Shown here: piece by piece, positions 47,722 through 58,914 of the stretch | Layout of the letters: each line of letters starts with the position of its first letter | How positions within the stretch are numbered: the first letter of the stretch is position 1 | Assembly: GCF_000685235.1 (NCBI RefSeq) | Contig: NZ_ARYH01000002.1 | Location: 310,001-374,000 of the forward strand | From: Hyphomonas adhaerens MHS-3 | GTDB taxonomy: Bacteria; Pseudomonadota; Alphaproteobacteria; Caulobacterales; Hyphomonadaceae | Length of the DNA: 64,000 nucleotides | Direction of reading: 5' to 3' | The notes under the pieces: model-generated | The model's database searches: none | What the model saw: only the letters and a program-made list of their open reading frames with translations | Told to the model about the DNA's origin: nothing | Translations under genes and position numbers: made by a program

Positions 47722-49914
47722 TTGGCAAATTGGTATCACTACGCTGCAGCCCTGGCGCTGGCCGCTACGCCCTCTCTTGGGGCGATGGCTGAGGAAGCCA
47801 CCACCCCCCCCGATGCCGCAGCGGCGCCCTCCGAACAGGTGGTTCTGGAAGCGGACTATGTCTACGAGTTGCGAGACGAGAACTCGATCGTTGCCGAAGG
47901 CAATGTCGAGGCGCTGTATGACGGGCGGATTTTGCGCGCGGATCGCCTGATCTACAACCGGACAACAGAGCGCGTCCGGGCCACTGGCAATGTGGTGATA
48001 ATCGACACGGACGGAAGCCAGCAATTTTCCGACGAAGTTGAAGTCGGCTCGAACCTGTCTGATGGCTATGCGATCGGTTACTCCGCACGCCTGACAGATG
48101 GGTCAACCGTTGTTGCGAGTTCAGCTATCCGCCAGCCGGGTGGCATCAACGCAATGGACCAGGTCATCTACACCGCCTGCCCGATCTGCGAAGCCAAAGG
48201 TCAGAAACCGACCTGGACGCTGCGCGCCCGCCGTGCCGTGCTGGATCAGGAATCCCAGATGATGTCGTATCGGGATGCCGTGCTGGAAGTCATGGGCATT
48301 CCGGTCTTCTACTTTCCTTACCTGGCCCACCCGGACCCGACGTCGGACCGCCGGTCAGGCTTGCTGATCCCGTCGGTGGGCCTTTCTTCCAAGCTCGGCG
48401 CATTCTATCAGCAACCCTATTATTGGGCGGTTTCAGACTCTTCCGAGTTGACGATCTCACCCATGATTTCGGCTAACGTCAATCCGATGCTGGAACTCGA
48501 TTACCGGAAGCGGTTTTATTCCGGGGCCATCAACCTCAATACCAGCCTCACGCGCGAAAAGGACTTCGACAGCGACGGCGAAAAATTCGGCGAAGAAAAA
48601 TGGCGGGGCCATCTCTATGGCAGCGGCCGGTTCGCGCTGAACAACCATTGGCAATGGGGTTTTGGCGTCGAAACGCAGACCGATGACCTTTACGATCGCC
48701 GCTACGACCTCGACGGACAAGGCGAAGAGCGCGGCATTTATATGAGCCAGCCGCGGCGCCTTTTATCCCAGCTCTACGCCGTGGGACAGGGTGACACCTA
48801 CTACACGGACGTCGCTCTGCTATCTATTCAAGGCCTGCGCGGCGGTGACGTTAATGGCAGCCTGCCAAAGGTCACGCCGCTGCTATTCAGTGAGAAATAT
48901 TGGGATTTGGGTGACTACGGGTTCGCCAGCGTGAACGCCTCAACGGCTGTGTTGCGCCGCAATGTGGGATCCGACAGCCAGCGCGTGAGTGTCGGAACCG
49001 ATTGGACCGCCTATAAAATTCTGCCGGGCGGCTTCACGTTCGAACCGTTCGCCGAATTACGCGGTGACTTCTATCAGCTGGACTCGAATTCCGCAGGCAA
49101 CGGCAATGAATCGCGCCTTGTTGGCAATGCTGGAACACGCATAGCCTACCCGATGATCCGTCCAGGCAAGACGGTCGACATCATGCTTGAACCGGAGGTC
49201 ATGGCGGCGTGGGGCACTTCGAACTCCAACGACCCGGCCATCCCGAATGAAGACGCACTGCTCTTCGAGATGGACGAAAGCGCGCTGTTCGATGCCAACG
49301 GTGTCGCCGGATACGACCTCTATGAAGGGGATGGGAAATTATCCGCAGCTTTGACGGCGAGAGCTGTGTGGAAGGATGGTCCTGAACTATCAGCGACGTT
49401 CGGCCGCCGTTGGCGTTCCCGGACTGACACTGCATTCAACACCATCTCCAACCTCGACGGCACGACATCCGACTGGATGGCCGCAGCGACAGCCGACTTC
49501 GGCCGTGCTTTGCGTATCGATACGCATGTTCGCCTTGACGATGACGGGATGCAACTGAACCGCATCGATACCCGCCTGACGACGCAAGCGAAGCGCTGGC
49601 GCGCGACGGGCCAGTACTACAAGATCAGCGAACGTCTGAACCTCGGTGGACGAGAAGAGGAAGGCATTTACCTGAGCGGCGAGATACGCGTAACGGATCG
49701 CTACTCCATCCTGTTTGGCCAGCTGAGGGATATTTCAGACAATCTCAACGTCCAGCGAGACATCGGCATTGCCTATGAAGACGAGTGTTCGCGTCTTGAG
49801 TTGGTCTTCAGCCGGACCGAATTGCAGGATCGCACGCAGGGCCCCTCGGAGAACATCCAAGTCCGTTTCTCGCTCAAAACACTCGGCCAGTTCGGATCAA
49901 GCGAGTTCGACTGA
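47722..49914 (+). CDS. lptD: LPS-assembly protein LptD
   Basis: Outer-membrane 26-strand barrel that inserts LPS into the outer leaflet with LptE. The 730-residue protein has an N-terminal OstA/jellyroll domain (VVLEADYVYELRDENSIVAEG) followed by the LptD barrel region (FYFPYLAHPDPTSDRRSGLLIP). The start is TTG at 47722: an in-frame stop lies 9 bases before it and GAGGT is 8 bases upstream. The resulting signal peptide (WYHYAAALALAATPSLGAMA) lacks the usual positive charges, so the N-terminus deserves a check. First of lptD-surA-pdxA-rsmA. The 168 bases before it hold no gene I can support. Confidence 0.92.
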   Translation: MANWYHYAAALALAATPSLGAMAEEATTPPDAAAAPSEQVVLEADYVYELRDENSIVAEGNVEALYDGRILRADRLIYNRTTERVRATGNVVIIDTDGSQQFSDEVEVGSNLSDGYAIGYSARLTDGSTVVASSAIRQPGGINAMDQVIYTACPICEAKGQKPTWTLRARRAVLDQESQMMSYRDAVLEVMGIPVFYFPYLAHPDPTSDRRSGLLIPSVGLSSKLGAFYQQPYYWAVSDSSELTISPMISANVNPMLELDYRKRFYSGAINLNTSLTREKDFDSDGEKFGEEKWRGHLYGSGRFALNNHWQWGFGVETQTDDLYDRRYDLDGQGEERGIYMSQPRRLLSQLYAVGQGDTYYTDVALLSIQGLRGGDVNGSLPKVTPLLFSEKYWDLGDYGFASVNASTAVLRRNVGSDSQRVSVGTDWTAYKILPGGFTFEPFAELRGDFYQLDSNSAGNGNESRLVGNAGTRIAYPMIRPGKTVDIMLEPEVMAAWGTSNSNDPAIPNEDALLFEMDESALFDANGVAGYDLYEGDGKLSAALTARAVWKDGPELSATFGRRWRSRTDTAFNTISNLDGTTSDWMAAATADFGRALRIDTHVRLDDDGMQLNRIDTRLTTQAKRWRATGQYYKISERLNLGGREEEGIYLSGEIRVTDRYSILFGQLRDISDNLNVQRDIGIAYEDECSRLELVFSRTELQDRTQGPSENIQVRFSLKTLGQFGSSEFD

Positions 49915-50066
49915 TTCGCGCCTATCGCCCTCAAATCGCCGTGAACCCTAAATATCCGTAAGTTATCAGGGCGGACTGCGAGCCCGCGTTGCACCACACA
50001 ACAGGGATTGTATGGTCAAAATGAATACCTGCCTGCTGGTTCGCAGGCATGAATTGGAGACCTCTA

Positions 50067-51314
50067 ATGGTTCGCAAACTCGTCGCCGCCGCTGTATTTC
50101 TGGCTCTCCCCTTTGCCGGAATCGCGAATGCGCAGGACGCCGCCCCGGACGATGGCAGCCTGACGCTGGAAGGCGTTGCTGCTGTTGTGAACGATCAACC
50201 GATCTCGTTTACCGACGTCCGCGACCGGGCCCGCATGCTGCTGCTCAGCCTTGGCGGCCAGCAGCCGTCCCAGGAACAGGTTCAGCAAATTACCGGACAG
50301 GCTCTTGAGCAGCTGATTGACGAGCATCTGCAACTGGACAAGGCGGCTGAATTCGATCTGGAGATCAGCAAGGAAGAAATCGATGGGGCCGTTGAGGGTA
50401 TGGCAGCCCAGTCCGGCCTCACCGGTGCGGACCTGAAATCGCAATTGCTCGCGGCAGGGATCGATCCGTCCAGCCTTGAGGAGCAAATGCGCGCCGAAAT
50501 CGCCTGGAACCGGGTGATGAGCGGCCTGTATGGCTCTCGTATCCGGATTTCTGACAATCAGGTCGATGATGAAATCGAACAGATTCGTTCAGCTACGAAA
50601 AAGACCCAGTACAGGATTTCTGAGATCTTCCTGTTCGCACCGGACGCCGAGACCCGCACACAGGCAGAAGAAGCGGCGCGGTCGATCCTTGAACAATTGA
50701 AAGCTGGCGCTGATTTCCGCGTTGCAGCTCAACGGCTTTCTTCTGCACCCACAGCCGCGACCGGCGGCGATATGGGCTGGGTGTCCCTCGCAGATGTCTC
50801 GCCAGACCTCGCGCCTGCCATCGAAGCTGCAAGCGGCCCCGGATTGCTGGATCCGATCGTTGTCGACAATGGAGTCTACATCCTGTTCATCCAGAACAAG
50901 CGGGAACCGGCGGAAGCCACGACCAAGGTGGATCTTATCCGCCTGATTACCCGGGACGCGACAGACGAAAACCTGAAAGCAGCCATGGACCGCATTACGT
51001 CCTGCGATGACGTGCAATCCGTCGCCAACACCACACAGGGACTGCGCGCCCAGCCACTGGACGACATCAATGTTGATGAGTTGGGCCCAGAAGGAAAATC
51101 CCTGGTCGAGAACGCAGAAATCGGCCAACCGACCGATATCTTCGCTGTGAGCGGCGGGCTCGGCACCATGTATGTTTGCCGGCGCGAAGAAGGCGCTGAA
51201 GCGATCCCGTCGCGCGACGATCTCAAAAACAACCTCAAGGGCCGCGAACTGAACATGATTTCAGAGCGCGAACTGCGGAACCTGCGCCGCGACGCGACGA
51301 TTATCTACCGCTAA
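50067..51314 (+). CDS. surA: SurA-like periplasmic chaperone / peptidyl-prolyl isomerase
   Basis: Helps outer-membrane proteins such as LptD to fold. The 415-residue protein has a signal peptide (MVRKLVAAAVFLALPFAGIANA), a SurA N-terminal helical domain (GVAAVVNDQPISFTDVRDRA), and one recognisable parvulin domain (about 180-290, RISEIFLFAPD to GGDMGWVSLADVSP). A second, degenerate one may follow. ATG 50067 is preceded by GGAGA. It is placed between lptD and pdxA, the usual order in proteobacteria. Confidence 0.9.
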   Translation: MVRKLVAAAVFLALPFAGIANAQDAAPDDGSLTLEGVAAVVNDQPISFTDVRDRARMLLLSLGGQQPSQEQVQQITGQALEQLIDEHLQLDKAAEFDLEISKEEIDGAVEGMAAQSGLTGADLKSQLLAAGIDPSSLEEQMRAEIAWNRVMSGLYGSRIRISDNQVDDEIEQIRSATKKTQYRISEIFLFAPDAETRTQAEEAARSILEQLKAGADFRVAAQRLSSAPTAATGGDMGWVSLADVSPDLAPAIEAASGPGLLDPIVVDNGVYILFIQNKREPAEATTKVDLIRLITRDATDENLKAAMDRITSCDDVQSVANTTQGLRAQPLDDINVDELGPEGKSLVENAEIGQPTDIFAVSGGLGTMYVCRREEGAEAIPSRDDLKNNLKGRELNMISERELRNLRRDATIIYR

Positions 51315-51352
51315 GGCTTGCGCGCGAGCCCGTTTGGCGCGACATCCCGCGC

Positions 51353-52360
51353 GTGAGCAACCCGATGCCCCTTCCCCCCCTGGTCCTATCCATGGGCGAT
51401 CCTGCCGGTGTGGGCCCAGCCATCACGGCTGCGGCGTGGGACGCACTGAAAAACGACAGCTCATTGGCGTTCTACGTGATCGGCGCGCCGGATCTGTACA
51501 GTCAGCACTGCCCGGTACAGGAGATCTCATCGCCTGAAGAGGCGGCGGCTGCGTTCGGATCGGCGCTTCCGGTTTTTCCCATCCGCAATCTGCCCGAAAT
51601 AGCCCCCGGCAAACCGGATGCTGCTGCAGCGCCGGCCATCATCTCCGCAATCGAAACCGGGGTAGCACATGTCCGAGCGGGCAAGGCAGCAGGCCTTGTG
51701 ACCAACCCGATCAACAAGGCCTTGCTCTACGGGACGGGATTCCGGCACCCAGGACACACCGAATTCATAGCCGAACTCTGCCGCTCAGACGGCGCCGCAG
51801 CTCTGCGGCCGGTCATGATGCTGACCGGCGGCGGCCTCCGAGTTGCGCTGGCCACAATTCACCAATCGCTCGCCAGCGTGCCGGGCAGCCTGACACGGGA
51901 CAGTCTGGTTGAACTCGGCACCATTGTGCATGCCGCGCTGAAAACGGATTTCGGGATCCCCTCCCCGCGTATCGCGTTTTCCGGCCTCAACCCACACGCA
52001 GGCGAAAACGGCGCACTCGGACGCGAAGAGATCGAAATCATCAATCCGGCCGCAGAAACACTCCGCTCCCGGAATATTGATATATCGGACGCCAGACCGG
52101 GCGACACCGTTTTTGCAGAAGCCTTGTCAGGCAAGTATGACGCCGTGATTGCCATGACGCATGACCAGGGGCTGATTCCGGTCAAGACACTGGACTTCTG
52201 GGGCGGAGTGAACATGACGCTTGGCCTTCCGATCGTCCGCACCAGCCCTGACCATGGCACAGGCTATGACGCCGCCGCCGCAGGAAATCCCAGGCCCGAC
52301 AGCCTGATCGCGGCAATCAAGTCAGCGGCCATGGTCGCTAGAAACAGGCAAACCCAATGA
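51353..52360 (+). CDS. pdxA: 4-hydroxythreonine-4-phosphate dehydrogenase
   Basis: NAD-dependent step of the DXP-dependent pyridoxal phosphate pathway. The 335-residue protein has LSMGDPAGVGPAITAAAW, metal-binding His in FRHPGHTEFIAELC, FSGLNPHAGENGALGREE and VIAMTHDQGLIPVKTLDF. It begins with GTG 51353 or ATG 51365. It overlaps rsmA by 4 bases. Confidence 0.95.
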   Translation: MSNPMPLPPLVLSMGDPAGVGPAITAAAWDALKNDSSLAFYVIGAPDLYSQHCPVQEISSPEEAAAAFGSALPVFPIRNLPEIAPGKPDAAAAPAIISAIETGVAHVRAGKAAGLVTNPINKALLYGTGFRHPGHTEFIAELCRSDGAAALRPVMMLTGGGLRVALATIHQSLASVPGSLTRDSLVELGTIVHAALKTDFGIPSPRIAFSGLNPHAGENGALGREEIEIINPAAETLRSRNIDISDARPGDTVFAEALSGKYDAVIAMTHDQGLIPVKTLDFWGGVNMTLGLPIVRTSPDHGTGYDAAAAGNPRPDSLIAAIKSAAMVARNRQTQ

Positions 52361-53193
52361 GCGATCAGAACGATCCCGAGCTGACACAGGCACCGGCCCG
52401 CAAGGCGCTTGGCCAACACTTCCTGTTCGATCCCAGCATTCTGCACAGGGCAGCCACGGCAGCTGGCCCGCTTGACGGGCGGACAGTCATCGAAGTTGGT
52501 CCCGGTCCCGGCGGCCTGACGCGCGCCATCCTGAAAGAAGGCGCCGCGAAGCTGATCGCCGTCGAGACGGATCCGCGTTTCGCCTCTGCCCTGCAGGACT
52601 GGCCAGAAGCCCGGGATGGCCGGTTGATGGTCATCGAAAAAGATGCCCGGAAGGTAAAATGGGAGACCATACTGGCCGAGGCCGGTGCAGAGACACCGGC
52701 CATGATCATCGCCAACCTCCCCTACAATGTCGGAACCATCCTGCTGATTGACTGGCTGAAAGCCGGCGCATGGCGCGGAGAAATGGCGCTGATGTTCCAG
52801 AAGGAAGTCGCGCAACGCATTTGCGCCGATCCGGGAACGGAGCATTATGGCCGTCTTGCTGTCCTTGCCCATGCCGTCACCCGGCCACATATCGCCTTCA
52901 CCCTACCGCCCGGCGCTTTCAAGCCGCCGCCAAAAGTGGACAGCGCGGTCGCCGTTCTGGAACCTCTCCCGGAAAGTGAGCAGTTTCCACACCTCGACAA
53001 GCTGGAACAAGTGGCCGGCGCGGCATTCGGCCAGCGCAGGAAGATGCTTCGCGCCGGGCTGAAGCCGTTCGCCAAGAAACACGGGCTGAAAGCCGAAGAC
53101 TGGCTGAAGGACCTTGGCATTGATCCAACTGCCCGGGCTGAAACCCTGACGCAGGAAGAGTTCCGGCGCATGGCAGCATCCCTCGTCAAATAG
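52357..53193 (+). CDS. rsmA: 16S rRNA A1518/A1519 dimethyltransferase
   Basis: Dimethylates two adjacent adenines in the 16S rRNA 3'-end hairpin (KsgA). The 278-residue SAM-dependent enzyme has KALGQHFLFDPSILHRAA, motif I VIEVGPGPGGLTRAIL and the catalytic motif IANLPYNVGTIL. The C-terminal helical domain is complete (FGQRRKMLRAGLKPF). Last gene of the lptD-surA-pdxA-rsmA cluster, followed by a hairpin. Confidence 0.96.
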   Translation: MSDQNDPELTQAPARKALGQHFLFDPSILHRAATAAGPLDGRTVIEVGPGPGGLTRAILKEGAAKLIAVETDPRFASALQDWPEARDGRLMVIEKDARKVKWETILAEAGAETPAMIIANLPYNVGTILLIDWLKAGAWRGEMALMFQKEVAQRICADPGTEHYGRLAVLAHAVTRPHIAFTLPPGAFKPPPKVDSAVAVLEPLPESEQFPHLDKLEQVAGAAFGQRRKMLRAGLKPFAKKHGLKAEDWLKDLGIDPTARAETLTQEEFRRMAASLVK

Positions 53194-53195
53194 AA

Positions 53196-53230
53196 TGCGG
53201 CGTTCCGGTTTCCCGAAACGCCGCACTCTT
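53196..53230. terminator. Hairpin between convergent rsmA and katG
   Basis: A 9-bp stem, tgcggcgtt and aacgccgca, with a 12-base loop, followed by ctcttt on the plus strand. It lies 3 bases after the rsmA stop and about 20 bases before the end of katG; likely bidirectional, moderate strength. Confidence 0.65.
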
Positions 53231-53245
53231 TGAAGTATCCGCGTC

Positions 53246-55435
<2,190 letters not shown>

Positions 55436-55590
55436 TCAAGCGTCTTCAAATTCGAAACAAGGCGCGCGGCGCCTTTGCCAGTACCGGAGTGATGATCCGC
55501 TGACGGCTTGGCGCCGGCCGCGATCATCACGTCAGCATGACATTACGCCCGGCAGGAGAATAGGACCAATTGATTGCTTGACAGTTTGCT

Positions 55591-55605
55591 ATAGGTTTTG
55601 ACTAT
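55591..55605. promoter_or_regulatory. OxyR-type half-site upstream of katG
   Basis: ATAG, 7 bases, CTAT, the palindromic half of the OxyR consensus, in the 262-base gap between katG and hppA. Only one good half-site is present: the next positions at OxyR spacing are poor (TGTC...CAAT). It is 174-188 bases from the katG start, rather far, so a long leader or another element would be needed. The rest of the gap holds the hppA terminator and no gene. Confidence 0.4.
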
Positions 55606-55621
55606 ACGTTATTTTCTCCAG

Positions 55622-55657
55622 ATAAAACAAAGGCCCCGGAGCTTCCACTCCGGGGCC
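55622..55657 (-). terminator. Rho-independent terminator after hppA
   Basis: On the minus strand, a 10-bp perfect stem, ggccccggag and ctccggggcc, with a 6-base loop, is followed by tttgttttat. It lies 22 bases past the hppA stop and insulates katG from it. Confidence 0.9.
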
Positions 55658-55679
55658 TTCAACCAAAAATTCATGTTGC

Positions 55680-57833
55680 CTACATGCCGGCGAGCACAGC
55701 CAGCAGCAACAGAGCCACGATATTCGTGATCTTGATCATCGGGTTCACGGCCGGACCAGCGGTATCCTTGTAAGGATCGCCAACTGTGTCGCCCGTCACG
55801 GCAGCCTTGTGGGCTTCAGAGCCCTTGCCGCCATGATTGCCGTCTTCGATATACTTCTTGGCATTGTCCCATGCACCGCCGCCCGACGTCATCGAGATGG
55901 CGACGAACAGGCCAGTGACGATCACGCCCAGCAGCATGGCACCAAGCGCCGCAAAGGCGGCACCTTTACCCGCAATGGCCAGGATCACACCGAACAGTAC
56001 GATCGGCGACAAGACCGGTAGAAGTGACGGAACGATCATTTCCTTGATCGCTGCCTGGGTCAGCAGGTCGACGGCGCGGCCGTAATCCGGCTTCACCTCA
56101 CCTTTCATGATGCCGGGCATTTCGCGGAACTGACGGCGGACTTCTTCGACCACCGATTGCGCCGCACGTCCCACCGCCATCATCGACATGCCGCCGAAGA
56201 GGAATGGAAGGAGGCCACCGAACAGCAGGCCGACCACGACATACGGGTTGGCGATCGAGAAATCGACCGTCACGCCGGAGAAGAACGACCCTTCCGCGGC
56301 GCGCGCCGAGAAGTATTTGAGGTCCTCCGAATACGCCGCGAACAGAACCAGCGCACCAAGCCCGGCAGACCCGATGGCATAGCCCTTGGTCACGGCTTTT
56401 GTCGTGTTGCCGACAGCGTCGAGCGCATCCGTGGTTTCCCGGACTTCTGAAGGCAGTTCCGCCATTTCGGCGATTCCGCCAGCATTGTCCGTCACGGGAC
56501 CAAAGGCATCCAGCGCCACGATCATGCCTGCCAGCGCAAGCATGGTCGTTGTTGCGATGGCAACGCCGAACAGGCCAGCGAGGTTATAAGTGGCAATGAT
56601 CCCTGCGATGATGGTCAGGGCCGGCAGAGCGGTCGACTCGAGCGACACAGCAAGCCCCTGGATCACGTTCGTGCCGTGGCCGGACTCCGACGCCTTGGCG
56701 ATCGAGCGAACCGGCCGGTACTTCGTTTCGGTGTAGTACGCCGTGATAACGACGATCAGTCCCGTCACGACCAGGCCCAGAATACCGCACAGGAACAAGT
56801 CCATGCCGGTGATTTCACCCGAAAGGCCCATCGCTGCCGCAGCACCGTCCAGCACACCGAACCCTGCCGGAAGCACCTGGCTGATAACCAGCGCCAGCGC
56901 ACCAACAGACAGGACACCTGTCACGATGAGACCCTTGTAGAGGGCCCCCATGACGTCGGTTTTGCCGGGTCCGAGATTGACGAAATAAGTGCCGATGATC
57001 GACGTGATGATGCAGACGCCGCCAATGGCGAGCGGCAACAGCATGATATCGCTGATATAGGCACTGTCAGCGAAGAAGATCGCTCCGAGCACCATGGTCG
57101 CCACCAGAGTCACCGCATAGGTTTCGAACAGGTCAGCTGCCATGCCGGCACAGTCGCCGACATTATCGCCCACATTGTCCGCAATCGTGGCGGCATTCCG
57201 AGGATCATCTTCCGGGATACCGGCTTCCACCTTGCCGACCATGTCACCGCCGACATCAGCCCCCTTGGTGAAGATACCGCCGCCAAGACGCGCGAAGATC
57301 GAGATGAGCGAGGCACCGAAGCCGAGCGCAACGAGCGAATCGATGACTTCCCGCTTCTCGAGTTCATCGGTCAGGCTGAGTCCCATGACCATTGTCAGGA
57401 AGCCGTAGTAGAGAACGATGCCAAGCAGTGCGAGACCGACCACGAGCATGCCCGTGACCGCGCCCGATTTGAACGCCAGTTTGAGTCCGGCATTGAGACC
57501 GGACTTTGCCGCTTCCGTTGTGCGGACGTTGGCTTGCACCGACACTTTCATGCCAATGAAGCCGGCAGCGCCCGACAATACGGCGCCAATGACGAAGCCT
57601 AGCGGCTGCTGCCAGCTCTGGAATGCCAATCCCAGCAAGACAACGACCACGACACCAACAATTGCGATGGTGCGATACTGGCGGCCGAGATAGGCGTTTG
57701 CGCCTTCCTGGATGGCCGCAGCGATTTCGCGCATTCGCGCGTCACCCGCGGGGGCGGACTGGATCGAACGAGCCTGAATAAACCCGAACAAAACCGAGAT
57801 TACGCCCGCTGCGAGAGCGAGATAATACCACAT
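55680..57833 (-). CDS. hppA: Membrane proton-pumping pyrophosphatase, K+-independent type
   Basis: Couples pyrophosphate hydrolysis to H+ export across the inner membrane. The 717-residue protein has about 16 helices, the substrate loop [20 protein letters not shown] and [20 protein letters not shown]. Lys479 in GNTTKAV marks the K+-independent class (K+-dependent relatives have Ala there). ATG 57833 ([18 protein letters not shown]) is the family start; the frame is open 35 residues further. It may recover energy from pyrophosphate made in biosynthesis. Confidence 0.95.
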   Translation of the reverse strand: MWYYLALAAGVISVLFGFIQARSIQSAPAGDARMREIAAAIQEGANAYLGRQYRTIAIVGVVVVVLLGLAFQSWQQPLGFVIGAVLSGAAGFIGMKVSVQANVRTTEAAKSGLNAGLKLAFKSGAVTGMLVVGLALLGIVLYYGFLTMVMGLSLTDELEKREVIDSLVALGFGASLISIFARLGGGIFTKGADVGGDMVGKVEAGIPEDDPRNAATIADNVGDNVGDCAGMAADLFETYAVTLVATMVLGAIFFADSAYISDIMLLPLAIGGVCIITSIIGTYFVNLGPGKTDVMGALYKGLIVTGVLSVGALALVISQVLPAGFGVLDGAAAAMGLSGEITGMDLFLCGILGLVVTGLIVVITAYYTETKYRPVRSIAKASESGHGTNVIQGLAVSLESTALPALTIIAGIIATYNLAGLFGVAIATTTMLALAGMIVALDAFGPVTDNAGGIAEMAELPSEVRETTDALDAVGNTTKAVTKGYAIGSAGLGALVLFAAYSEDLKYFSARAAEGSFFSGVTVDFSIANPYVVVGLLFGGLLPFLFGGMSMMAVGRAAQSVVEEVRRQFREMPGIMKGEVKPDYGRAVDLLTQAAIKEMIVPSLLPVLSPIVLFGVILAIAGKGAAFAALGAMLLGVIVTGLFVAISMTSGGGAWDNAKKYIEDGNHGGKGSEAHKAAVTGDTVGDPYKDTAGPAVNPMIKITNIVALLLLAVLAGM

Positions 57834-57976
57834 GAACCTTGTTTCCTTCCCTAGCCAATTCGAACCGGTTTGCCCGGTTTCTCCCTGAGCTTCCTTTGTT
57901 ATGGGTACTTTGCTGCCACCCCCTGACGTCAGGTGCAAGATGCCTCACGTTTCGAGCGAGTCAGGCAGGACCCGGT

Positions 57977-58912
57977 TCAGCCATGCTCGAAGCCGAGAGT
58001 TTCCGGTAAGTTAACGGCGGTACCGTCCATCAACGCCGTCAGGCCAGTTCCTGGCGCGAAAGTTCCGATGCGCGTTATCCGAAGGCCACCTTCCGTAGCG
58101 TCAGCCTGAATCTTGGGGGTGGCCGACTCAGGCGCTGAAAACAGGACCTGATAGTCGTCTCCCCAGGAAGCAAGCGCCAGGCGTTCTTCAAGGTCCGGCG
58201 CCCCGCCCGCGAAAGGTACGGCGTCCAGATCCACCCTTACGGACAGGCGCGAGGCCGCCGCAAACATGCGGGCGTCCCCCAATAGTCCGTCAGAGACATC
58301 CATAGATCCGGTCGCGTATGCCTGCAGCATGTCGGTAATCCGCAGAGGCGCCAGCACCGGCTCTCTGTAGGCGGCAATATGCGGGTCGTCCGCGCGGCCT
58401 TCCCTGAGTGCCCGGTAGCCCCGGCACGCCGCACCGATCTCTCCGGTAACCCACAGGGCATCTCCAGCTTGCGCCCCGCTACGTCTGACGGGACCGTCCG
58501 GCCCGCACTGGCCGGTCAGCGTGAGGGACAGGAACAGGCCCTGAGGGCTCGCTGTCGTATCGCCCCCCACAAGCCGGGCGCCCCAGTCCGCCAGTTCGGT
58601 GCCCAGCGCCCCAGCGAACCGGGCGAGGTCCCCTTCTGGCCGCCCGTGCGGCCAGCCCAGCGTCAACAGGGCCTCAAGCGGCCGCGCTCCTTTGGCGATG
58701 ATGTCTGACACGTTTGTCCGGACGAGCTTGCGGGCCACACTCTCAACCGGATCGTCAGGGAAGAAATGCACGCCCTCAACCAGCGCATCGACGGTGGCAA
58801 TGATGCGGCCGTTCCCCGTCGACAGCTCCGCCACATCATCGCGCAAGGCATCAGCGCCCTGCGCTGTGGCCAGCGGAGCAAAGTATCGGGAGATCCAGTC
58901 GCGTTCACCCAC
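57977..58912 (-). CDS. thiL: Thiamine-monophosphate kinase
   Basis: Phosphorylates TMP to thiamine pyrophosphate. The 311-residue PurM-like protein has DDVAELSTGNGRIIATVDALV, EGVHFFPDD, RLVGGDTTASPQGLFLS and MDVSDGLLGDARM. The start is GTG 58912, 2 bases after the stop of the amidohydrolase gene; the longer open frame would run back into that gene. No TPP riboswitch is seen. Confidence 0.93.
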   Translation of the reverse strand: MGERDWISRYFAPLATAQGADALRDDVAELSTGNGRIIATVDALVEGVHFFPDDPVESVARKLVRTNVSDIIAKGARPLEALLTLGWPHGRPEGDLARFAGALGTELADWGARLVGGDTTASPQGLFLSLTLTGQCGPDGPVRRSGAQAGDALWVTGEIGAACRGYRALREGRADDPHIAAYREPVLAPLRITDMLQAYATGSMDVSDGLLGDARMFAAASRLSVRVDLDAVPFAGGAPDLEERLALASWGDDYQVLFSAPESATPKIQADATEGGLRITRIGTFAPGTGLTALMDGTAVNLPETLGFEHG

Positions 58913-58914
58913 GC

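Noticed and set aside
55578-55608. TTGACA followed by TATACG on the plus strand upstream of katG
   Set aside because: Spacing is 19 bases and no plus-strand gene follows; the neighbouring genes are both on the minus strand.
56676-57602. Long open frame antisense to hppA
   Set aside because: His/Arg/Asp-rich composition is typical of a mirrored frame opposite a hydrophobic membrane protein.
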